A DNA stretch of 64,000 nucleotides from positions 70,882,317-70,946,316 of the forward strand of contig CM043701.1 in assembly GCA_023935145.1 (NCBI GenBank), written 5' to 3'. Shown here piece after piece: positions 21,101 to 31,900 of the stretch (within the stretch, counting starts at the first letter, position 1; the number at the start of each line of letters is the position of its first letter). Source of the DNA: Bretschneidera sinensis. Its lineage: Eukaryota; Streptophyta; Magnoliopsida; Brassicales; Akaniaceae. The translations under genes and the position numbers were made by a program. The notes under the pieces were generated by a model, which did no database searches, was not told where the DNA came from, and saw nothing but the letters and a program-made list of their open reading frames with translations.

Positions 21101-21652
21101 GAACATGGTGCCATTGCATGTGAAAACTCGGGGTGTGAATGCTAGAGCATACATAAGAATTTTATAGGTTTTTTTCCTCTTTTTTTAAGTTTTAGAACTA
21201 TAAGTTATTCAAGAGATTAATTGGTTGACTCCTTATTGAGTTTCTTTATGTCTACTTGATCATTGAATTTTTTCTATCATGGGACTTAGTTGATTCATTG
21301 TCCCATAATTATGTATTTGGATTCTCTTGAGATGGGATGTTGCTTAAACTCTGGTTTAGAACTAGGAAGTTTGTGAGTTTGACGTTGTGAATATATAGTG
21401 TCTATTACGTCTTCGATTTGGTGTTACACGCGCAAGGATCAAGCATCAAGCTGATACTATGACAGAGCTATACTATTTTCCTTCATTATTATTCCATGTT
21501 AATAATGTTAAATGAAGTTAGCTATGTATTATTTGTTTTTATACATTTTATCGCATTCTTAATCATTAAATCGATAAAATTTAGTAATATAATTTTTACT
21601 GTATTCAAATGCATGGGTTGAAGATTATGCAACAAATTTTTCTATTAATAGA
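18148..21652. other. Gene-free stretch with decayed repeats
   Basis: About 3.5 kb with no recognisable protein; open frames are short and unlike any family I know. The part at about 19600-19830 looks like the GC-poor LTR of a Tat/Ogre-type element. The part at about 20930-21160 has a GCTCACCC-type sequence seen in long gypsy LTRs. T-rich tracts are common (19540-19565). Both repeat calls are weak. Confidence 0.35.
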
Positions 21653-22132
21653 TGTTGGCAAAAATCCATCGTCCAACGAGAAGATGACACATGGCTTTAC
21701 TAAAGAGGAAATTGTCATTTTACCACTAAGGTAAAATGATTGTTATAGACCTCAAGGTGAAACTGTAACTGCTACGTTAAGTTCTCTAGTTCAATCATAG
21801 CCATCCAAATTAACGATTTAGATCGTTAAGAATTAATGGTTTCCTAATCAAGAACAACATCTTCATTATATAATGGAGCCTTATAAATCATTAATGGCAT
21901 ACAAATTTCTACCCTCTAAACTCTTTACTTGCTTAAGTCCATTTAATTTCTTCTTTACAATAACTGACATATGCATCGGAGGGTTATCCCGAATAACCCA
22001 ACTCTAGGTCACCTAGTGTTTTTCAGCTGTCTTATCAAGAGAGACGATCAATCTACCCTTCAAGTGACTCACTCGAGCGGGACTCAATTGTGAGTTTCCA
22101 GTTTTAGCTTCTTCTGATTTTGTGCATCAACA
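21653..22132 (+). mobile_element. Tat-type LTR, probably solo
   Basis: Runs from TGTTGGCAAA to GCATCAACA, so it has TG...CA ends and about 480 bp. It contains ATTATATAATGG near 21860 and the Tat-like U5 pattern TGCATCGGAGGGTTATCCC followed by CACCTAGTGTTTTTCAG. The terminal GCATCAACA is shared with the Tat LTR at 55275-55613 read on its minus strand. No protein-coding interior follows, so a solo LTR is likely. A clear target duplication was not found. Confidence 0.5.
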
Positions 22133-22262
22133 TTAATAATTGCCCGTTGATACTAATAACTACAACTATTTTGGATAGAAGTTATTAGTATTTGGATACT
22201 TTGGATATAATAAAAAAATTAAATTTCATAATTTTATCGTTTCTCTTTTTTTGTACCATAAA

Positions 22263-22265
22263 TCT

Positions 22266-22327
<62 letters not shown>

Positions 22328-23243
22328 TTCCAAAATACATACAACATATATCCCTTAGTTGGGTATTGTGAACTTTCTTAATTATCTCTTTCTTAACTTA
22401 TCTCTTTGTAAAATTTATATATTATTTCGGTTTAGTTTATTTATTTTTATAATAAAATTTAGTTTATTTATTCTTAATTGACATGGATAATTATAATAGT
22501 TTTTTACTTTATAAATATATGTCTAGAATTATCTTACGTGTAATTTTCTCTTAAAAGCCTCTCCAACTACTTCAATCTTGTAACTATCTCATTAAAGTCT
22601 TCAAAAAATTTTGTTCATTTAAATTTTAAATACTAAATTTGACCATGGTGATTTAAAGGGTTATCTAAAACAAAATCTTATTCAAATTAGCTTACTTAAA
22701 ATTTAAATATCTTAAACTTAACTGATTTTCATTTTTAAAACTAAATAGGTATTATTTATTGAACAAGAATAAATATGTTATGAATATTGTTGTCTTCAAA
22801 TAAAATTGTTAGTATCATGAATGTCAGATCTTGCATTATCGATCACGTTTATGTGTGCGCACCGCGTGTGAACGAGAATGACTTTGGTAGAGTAGTCTAA
22901 AAGAGGAAAATATATGCATGTTCAAAATGACACCAAATAATCTATCATCAAAGTTGCTCTCTATCATGTTAAAACCAATATCATACCACATGAAAAGGAA
23001 GAAACTCTATTTGTAGCAAGAACATTATTGTATAAATAATCCAACTAGAAGAATATATGGATCATAGATTTGAAAGATTCAAATGCTCCCAATTTGTCTT
23101 GAAAACAATTTTTGTTTAAATCTTTAATTATGTATCATGTATTTTTTTTTATATATTATGAAAAAATAAATTATTTAATTATTTAATTATTTTTATATTT
23201 TTTTATTAATAAAACATACTGGTGCATTTGCACGCGCAACTAG
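22263..23243 (+). mobile_element. Candidate non-autonomous Helitron
   Basis: The 3' end reads GTGCATTTGCAC (a perfect 5 bp stem at 23222-23233), then six bases, then CTAG at 23240-23243 followed by T. That is the Helitron 3' layout: hairpin, CTRR, insertion between A and T. A matching 5' TC preceded by A is proposed at 22263 (TCTCTTTATATA). The ~980 bp interior is AT-rich and non-coding. The 5' end is a guess and could lie elsewhere. Confidence 0.4.
22269..22320. repeat. (TA)n microsatellite
   Basis: About 26 TA repeats near the proposed 5' end of the Helitron candidate. Confidence 0.9.
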
Positions 23244-23778
23244 TTGATTAAATAAGAGTGAAGGAAAAAGAAAAAAAAAAGATTTTTGACGCATGCATTT
23301 ATTTTTTATTTTCTATCGAGTTTGTCTAGTCAATCCTAATCAAAACATCACTAGAGTAAATGGTAATCAAACGTGTTCACAAATAAAAAAACAAAATAGA
23401 TAAAGATAAAGAAACAATACATCAAGTTTGATACCCTATGGTACGAACCAATGAGAATGTAGGCGCAAAAATGTTTTTTCTTTTTAGTCCCTCCGTGTTA
23501 CCAATGGATTTTCTCTATATTATAAATGAATTTTCAAAGAATTACCAATGGAGCTCTTGGGCAAAGAAATGTCAAAACTTGCTATCACCACCAAATATTT
23601 TCGTATCAGCACTGAAACCAAATTGAACATTCAAATATTCAAGATTGGTTCATTTATTAACAGATCGTTAAAATGATGTTCATATTTGTCCATATAATAT
23701 CTCACAATCCCTTTCTGAATTAAACATGTTTGCAAGCACACTGATTCAATATCAGCCTTTTCAACAACTACTTCCCTT

Positions 23779-24392
23779 TAGGGCTTGTAAACAAGCCGAG
23801 TCGAGTCAAACTGTTCCATACTCAAGCTTGGCTTGAAACATTTAAATACGAGCTCGAGTTAAGCTCGAGTCGGAGCTGAGTAATAAAAATGTAATTCGAG
23901 CTTGACTCATGAACTTCTCGAGTGAGCGAGTCTAAATTAGAGTTCAAGCTTAATCGTTCTCAAGTTTTCATACTTGAATTAAAATTTCATTTATATTTGA
24001 TTTAGTTTAACAAATAATACTATGAAGGCTTGAATGTTATAATATTATATATGGTAGTTTTTGGCTTGAAGTAATTTTTTAATGTAAGGATTTCTTTTAA
24101 AGTAGGGTTAACTTTTATTTTCTATATTATAGAACTTATATTGTAAGTTCATTATATGTATATAATTATATAAATATGTTAATATATTGATTTAAATTGA
24201 GTCGAGTCAAGTTGAATTGAGTGTTCGGTTTAAAAATTAACGAACTTAAAATGTTTAATCTTTATCAAGTCAAGCCATCCTATGCTCAAACTCAGCTAAA
24301 AAAATTTCAAGAAAAAAATTTGGTTCGAGATTAATTATAAGCTAGTTAAAAGTCAAGTCAACGTCAAGTTGCTCAAGGTGATTTACAATCTT
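23779..24392. mobile_element. MITE-like element with CTCGAG-rich ends
   Basis: Starts with AGGGCTTGTAAACAAGCC and ends with GGTGATTTACAATCTTAC. The two ends are imperfect inverted copies (GCTTGTAAAC against GATTGTAAAT). The interior repeats GAGTCGAG and GAGCTCGAG near both ends. This is the layout of a common plant non-autonomous DNA element. No transposase and no certain target duplication. Confidence 0.35.
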
Positions 24393-24599
24393 ACATCCCA
24401 ACGCTTGATTAGTTTAATATTATATCATGCAGATCCTATCGTGAATATAAATACAAAATTATAAGATTTTGGAATTTGAATGCCTAACAATAAAACAAAT
24501 TCTATTCAAGAAAGCAAATCCATCTTCGCCTACAAACTAGGGAATTATATATAGTTTCTTGCATAAAGAATAGCGTAACGTCCACTTGACTATTTTGTC

Positions 24600-25778
24600 T
24601 AGAGGTGGCAGCCGAATATGGTCGGGTCGAGTCATTCGAGGGTCGAATAAGCTCGAATCATATTGAGTAACATATTGTTCGAGTCGTGGATCACTTCAGA
24701 TAGTTTGGATCATTTCGAAATTGGGTCTTGAATCATGTCAGGCCGAATCAGGTTAAGTTTAGGTTTAGGTCATTGATCTCAAGTTATCGAAGTTCTTGGA
24801 TCATATCTGGTCGAGTCGGGTCATTCAAGACCCACTTGACTATTTTGCCTATAGGTGGCAACCGAATCTAGTCGGGTTGGGTCATTAGGAGGTCGGATCG
24901 AGCTCAAATCATATTGAATAACATATTGTTTGAGTCGAGGATCACTTCAGATAGTTTGAATCATTTCGATCTCAGATTGTATTGGGTTTCGAATCATGTC
25001 CGGCTGTGTCAAGTTAAGTTCAGGTTTAGGTCATTGATCTCAAGTTGTCGAAGGTCTCAGATCATATTTGGTCGAGTCAATAAAATGGATATTTATACTT
25101 AATTGAAAATATATTATTTATATATAATACAATTAAATGAGTTAAATGTCTAAATCTGTGAAAATTAATTAATAATAAACAAACACTGAATTTTTTAAAT
25201 AATGTATTTAATTTGTGAATGCAATATGCAATGTTATGGCTTTTAGTCTCAGAATTTAGTCTTAATTGATCGGTCCACGGAGTTATTCTCACTCGTAATA
25301 TCTTATACTTAATTTTGGATATTATTTTATATAATAACTTCATTCTATTATATTTTTTAGGACAATTAAAAATAAATTTTATTGTGACGTGAAGAACAAT
25401 ATAAAATTTACTAGTTTTTTCGATTTTTCATTAGAAGCTAATAAACATATTAATAAAATGTTGAACTATGTACATCAGTACATGTAAATCAAATTAATTA
25501 ATTATAATGTAATTTATTTTATTTGATAACTAGTCAATTAAAAATTATCTCAATTTAAAAAAATAAATTAATTTTTTTTATAAAATATAATTTCAAGTTA
25601 TTTTAAATAGAATAATTTCGAAATTTTGAATTGTTTTGAATTTCAAATAATTTGGGCTTCAAATCGAATCAGATTCAAATAACTTTGAATCTAGACTAAA
25701 GTCGGGTGGAGTTAAATCATATTATTTGATACATTTATTTTCAGATCGGTAAAATCGAGGCCTACTTTGCCACTTCTA
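24600..25778. mobile_element. TIR element (TAGAGGTGGCA) with internal duplication
   Basis: Begins TAGAGGTGGCA and ends TGCCACTTCTA, giving 11 bp terminal inverted repeats with one mismatch. The first 250 bp, including part of the flank, are tandemly repeated (24583-24832 and 24833-25080), so a second TIR-like TATAGGTGGCA lies at about 24850. The rest is AT-rich and non-coding. It is probably a non-autonomous hAT- or MITE-like element ending about 130 bp before argJ. Confidence 0.4.
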
Positions 25779-25837
25779 AATCTTTGCTGCAAAACGTGTT
25801 TAAAAAATTGCAGCTCAACGGAAACTTAAAACCTCAA

Positions 25838-25845
25838 AAACCCTA
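25838..25845 (+). promoter_or_regulatory. Telo-box AAACCCTA upstream of argJ
   Basis: AAACCCTA lies 64 bp before the argJ start codon, in the proximal promoter or 5' UTR. Telo-boxes are common in promoters of plant genes expressed in growing tissue. A single 8-mer in AT-rich sequence can also be chance. Confidence 0.35.
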
Positions 25846-25908
25846 GACTCACCATTTTCATTCCCAAGTCCAGAGGTTCTTTGCGTGTTATACTCATCAA
25901 TTTCAAAG

Positions 25909-28900
25909 ATGCATTTGTGTGTTCCTTACTGTGTCTCCATGAATCTCCCTCAACTTTTCGTTCCGAAGGTCAGGAATAGCAGTTATTTATTTTTATTTTT
26001 TTCTCCCTTTTGAAGGAATAAGCCTTTTAAAAATTCCAGAGACTTTATGGTGTGTTTGATTGCCAATAATTAGTTTACAAAAAGAATTAATATTTGGCAT
26101 TGTTCAAGTGGGGTTTTTCTTACCTTTGTAAATTTTCTGCAACCAAACTAGAGTGTTGCTGGAGAAAATGTTATTTATTCATTGATTTTACAGACTTTGA
26201 GCCTTTTGGTTTATCTCGGAAAGATTACAGAGTATTTTCTGTTGTTTCAAGCAAGAATGAAGCATCCAATTACATACCAGCAGCTCCTATTTTGCTCCCT
26301 GAAGGACCATGGAAGCAGGTGACCCACTCGTGTTGTTTGCTTGCTTAACTTGATCAATTGTGGTATGTTAGGCTAGCATTTGAACCGCTTTTTGTGCTTT
26401 TAAAAGAAAAGATTATGTTGGTTCTAGAGCATAACACTCCGTTCGGTGTCAAGTTAAGTATAAAATTCATTTCATTTTCAAATTAATTGAAACAAAAATT
26501 CAAATGAATTCACTTTTTTGGTTTGCTTCGCTTAAATTGTCGAATAAAAACAAATTCTTATATTTGGAATGAAGCTGAGATTGAATTCATTATCTTCTTT
26601 TTACCTAAATACCTCTTATCGTCTACTATGTATTAAACCAAAAGCCATGTTTGACGAAATAGTTGGTTGTTTGAAGGCATTACTCATTAGGATGACATTA
26701 TGAAATGTGAAGTCTTGGGTTGAACGCTAAAAATTCCATGTGAACTGGGGACATTTTTGCCATGTAGTTTTTTCTTCTCATGGTCATTTGATAGGATTAC
26801 TCAAAGCTTATCCAACTCTTGAGGAATTCACTTGCAAATGAATTTCATACTTCATTGATATGCCAAACACAAAATTTTATGGTATTGCAAACGAATGTCA
26901 TTAAAAGTATAGAATTCATTTATACAAAACAGATTGTGAAAGCTTTGGATTTACTTTCATGGTGTAAACAGAGTGTTGCTGAATTGGAGTTTCTTTGGCC
27001 TTTCTAATTTTTTTTCTTTAAATAGATTCATGTTCAAGTGGTTGGGAATTGGGGTAATTAAATGGATTCATTGTGTTCTAGAGTAGGAATTAATGGAAAA
27101 TTTGTATTTCTATCCTTTTCTTTTTTCTTCCTCAAACTTTTTTCTGTCATTTATATTTTTTTATAGCAACATCATTGATAATGATTTCGTACTTCAAATG
27201 GTAGGTAGACTGGAAGATGCTGATTTGATTTGGTTTGGTTTCGGCTATCAAAATTTGCTAATTTATTTTGTGGACTGTGAATGTGTAGATTCCTGGTGGA
27301 GTCACTGCTGCTAAGGGATTCAAGGGTGCTGGCTTATATGCTGGGTTACGTGCCAAAGAGAAACCTGATCTTGCTCTTGTCACCTGTGATATTGATGCCA
27401 CATCTGCAGGTTGACTTTCATATTTGGTGGAGTTTAGTTTTGATTATGTATACTTTTGGTTCTTCTAGGTCAGATATACGAGGATTATATCTCCCAGCTG
27501 ATGGTCATATATTGTTCTGAATTGCAAGGGTGTCTAGTTGAGGATAACTTTATTAGAAATACAGTTGATACTCTGTCTTTTTTAAATTACCAGGGGCATT
27601 TACTACGAACTTGGTTGCAGCTGCACCTGTTATATACTGCAAAAAGGCATTAGATATTTCTAAAAAGGTATACATAGTTCGCCTCATATTTATCCAAAAA
27701 AAATAGTTTGCCTCAAATGGTCAATGAATCTGGTAATTCTTTTATGTAGTATTTGTTATTTTCCAGTTCACATTATTTATTTTGTTTTAATTTTCTAAAT
27801 TATCTGCTAATTAATCTGTTCTGCAACTTTTCAGGCGCGTGCAGTGTTAATAAATGCTGGTCAAGCCAATGCAGCAACAGTAACCTATCTTAGAATAGCC
27901 TAGTGTTTTGCATATATTTCAGTTTTTGTCTTGATGCCACATGCTTGTCCAAGAGTATAATTGTGTTCCATTTGTTGGTTTCAGTCTAGATTAAGTAGGA
28001 AACAAAACTCTTGATCTTCTACTTGTCTCATTTTGGAGTATTCATTTGAAACATGCTGTTACTATGAAAGTGAAATGAGCATTAGAAGACTAAGAGACCT
28101 TCAAATGATGTCCAGGGTGATGTTGGTTACCAGGATGTGATAGAATGTGTCCACACCCTTGCTATGGTACACAACTTTAAGATTGTTGACAATCTCTTTC
28201 TCATTCTGATCTTCTATATAACGGGTTTGTTCACTTTTGCTCATTAATGCTCATTATTGCAGTTACTTCAAATGAAACCAGAGGAAGTGCTGATCGAATC
28301 TACTGGTGTAATTGGTCAAAGGATAAAGAAGGTACAAATGGAATTCATTGTACATTTTGGAAAGTTTGAACAAACCAGCTGAAGATTGCTTGAACAGACA
28401 CATGTAACGTATTTCGTTTGCATTTTTTTATTTGTTCATACAACCATATGTGATCAATAATTTCATTATCTGTGCAGGAGGCACTTCTAAGTTCACTTCC
28501 TAAACTAGTTAATTCACTTTCATCATCTGTGGAGGGGTAATTTCCATGTTTCCTTCATTTTGCACTTAAATAGGATAAAAGGCTCTTCCATGTTTGTGAA
28601 GGGAACTACTGATGAATTCAGTTTACCTATGAATTTCAATAAATTTTTTCTTCTCCATATTGCTTTCCCCCATTTTTGTTTATTACACCTTTTCTTTGTG
28701 TTTGTCAAAATTGTGGGGATTAAGGCATAGTTTACTTGGAATCTTGGAGCTTTAAACGGCCCCTTCATTGGTATTTTTCTCTGATAATAAACTGTACTTT
28801 CTTTAAACATTCTTGAATTTTCTCAGTTGGTGTGCAGGGCAGATTCTGCAGCGGTGGCAATCACCACGACTGACCTTGTCAGCAAGAGTGTGGCCATTGA

Positions 28901-31900
28901 GTCTCAGGTAGGCAAGAACTTGTTTTCTATATGAATTGTGTGCATTCAATGGCATTTAATGTTAGCTACTATGATGAGTTTTTTGACAATAAATTTGATG
29001 TATACACAGAGACATGGAAAACGCGTATATATCTCTATGCTTTTGAAGTAACAAGACTTTATTGTAATTTCTTTTTGCCTCTATCAAGTAATTGATGCTC
29101 AATAGTCTGTCTTGTTGTATTCTTTTTCTTGATATGCTACATTTAGATGATAGCATTTGCTTAACTTTAAAAACTCAATTATCTCAAGGTTATAGACTTT
29201 ATAGTTCTTCAGAATTAATTCTTTTGTAATTTGAAGTGCAAAGTGAACCTACCTTGATTATAAATTGGTGAATTGCTCAGGTAGGAGGGATCAGCATAAG
29301 AGTTGGGGGGATGGCAAAAGGTTCTGGGATGATCCACCCAAATATGGCTACTATGCTTGGTGTATGTCCTCCAAATGTTTCTTTCCTGCTGTTGATATGT
29401 TCTCATTCCATTCTTTAACCCATTCCACGTTGAAAAGATACCTTCTCATTTAATTCTCTAAGATAAAATATCTGTTCCAGGTCATCACAACTGATGCCCT
29501 TGTTGAAAGTGATATCATGAGAAAGATGGTACAAGTTGCTGTAAACCGGAGTTTCAATCAAATCACTGTATGTAATATCTTTGCATTTATCCAATATGTT
29601 TCTCAATTCATTAAATTGACACAAAAGATGAAGCCTTGTCTATCTTTTGTTTGGTTTGGAATGAAAGAAATAAGAAAAGTGGAAATATAAAAGTTGGGTG
29701 GTTTAATACCTTAGTTTTTGGTTTACGGGTAATTTCTTTTTGTAAATGAGGGAGATTTATTAAATTTTGTTGACTTAGGGCCGCTATGCAAAAATTAGTA
29801 GTATTTGGTTGATTATGTTGTAAAAGTGTTTTTTAACGTTGAAATTACAATGTTTTATCAATATTAAATGTTAATTGACTTTTTGGATGCCTAGATGGCT
29901 TTCTTCATCAAATTATTTTGTTTATCTGGGACAATTTAAAACTTTAGAACTTGTATAATAAAAAAATTTGTCATTTTATTCTTTAAATATTCATTTTAAT
30001 CTTTAAATATTCATTTTAATAACAATAAAATGATGATGATAATAATAAACTAAATAATTAAGGTTTTGGCTCTATCCTTGTAATTGCAATTAAAATAATT
30101 TAAGGATGGAAAAGTTATTTCCAAATTTTATTCCGAAAACCAATAACACATTGCACTAAAATACTTTTTAAGAGAAGAGAAAATAGATAAGAGAGAAGGG
30201 AGAGAAAATTTAAGAAAAGGGAGAAAAAGGAAAATCTGTAGAGGGGTGGGATTTTTAGTGGCATGATTTTCCCTTGCCACCTAAGGACATTTTAGGAATC
30301 TTACATTTTTGTCGAAATAAGAAGCTACAAAACCCAGTTCATGCTTTCGGAATCAGCTATTTTTGAGATATTTTCAGCTTCTGCGTCAACTTAAATGGAG
30401 ACAAAAAAATGGGTGTTTGGCCCAGCTTCTTCTACTGGGCAGCAGAAGCCGCCCCAAAAGCTAGGCCAAACAGGCCCCATCTTGTGGATAGTTCTTTCAT
30501 ACATGGGTGCCACATTCTGGTTCCTAATAATGGAATCAATGTTTCCAGCATTGCTGCCTCCCCTATGAATTATGTATCGGGTCGTTCGACCCAAATCGCA
30601 GTGTGCTCGTGACTCGGATCGTGAGAAGCAACGATCCCAATCATAGATACCAAAGCAAGAGAGAAAAAGACCATGCAAATGTAGATCCATGAGAGAAAGG
30701 CAGATCGAAGTCATAGATCGAGGAGAGAGAGTCAGCCGCTGTCAGAGATTAAGGAGAGAGAAGCGCCGCTACAGCAGTTGAGGAAAGAGGATGGCCATCG
30801 CCATAATTGATGAGAGAGGAAGGCCGGCACAGCATAGCGGAGAGAGAGAGAGAGAGAGAAAAGCCGTCCATCGGAGTTACAAAGTGTAGAGAGAATGTGC
30901 TGCAGAGTTGAAAGATAGAGAGAGAATTTGGGGAGAGAGAAAGTTGTTTGAGTTTTTTACTTTTGCTTTCTTCTTTTTTTACTGTATGAGTTTATTTTTA
31001 TATAATTATACTAATATATTACCATGCACTCTACTGTCTATAATATTGTAATGTATTGTATTGTATCTAAAGTAGAAAAGAACCACTAGCTAGGCTATCG
31101 ACTTTTGTTTTCTTTTTTTAATATTAAATTTCCTTTTCTTGTTTAGTCAGCTTAAAAGGTTAAAATACTACTACACAAATTAATGACAACTATAAACCTA
31201 TAAATATACTATTGATTTATATGTTTTGGTTTACTTTTTCTTTTTCTTTAAATCTACTATTAAAATATATGTTTCTCATTAATATATATATATATAACGA
31301 CCCGAATTAACATATCCTAACATACCACGACTCCAAATAGCGATCAAACTTACCCGTACCCGTCCCATGTACCATAGCATACCGCGTTCCAGCAAACTTT
31401 GAATGGATTTATCAAAAAAAAAAAAGGAATTTTGACGGATGATGCTTTATTGCTCTCGCTTTGAATCGCTCTGCGTATTGGTCACTTAGATCTAAATGAC
31501 CTTGTTTTGTTTTGGCTGATATGCTTGCTTATATCAAAATAGGTGCAACTTTTAATTTTGATGTGGTTTAATTAATTCTGCTGTGTAGGTTTGTGAATGT
31601 AGTTATGTATTTAACTGATTCAATGTCTTTGCTATAGGTTGATGGAGATACTAGTACCAATGATACTGTCATTGCCTTGGCTAGTGGATTATCTGGATCA
31701 CCCTCTATATCATCTATGAGCTCCTATGAGGCAATGCAACTTCAAGCGTGTCTTGATGTGGTAGGTTTGGCTGCCATTTAACTTTTTTCATTTCCTCAAT
31801 GGTCTGAACAAATTTTTTTTAAACAAATATAATACTCTTTACATCCATCATAGTTTTTTGTTCGTTAACAGGTTTTAACCTTTCATAGATCCGTAGTGTT

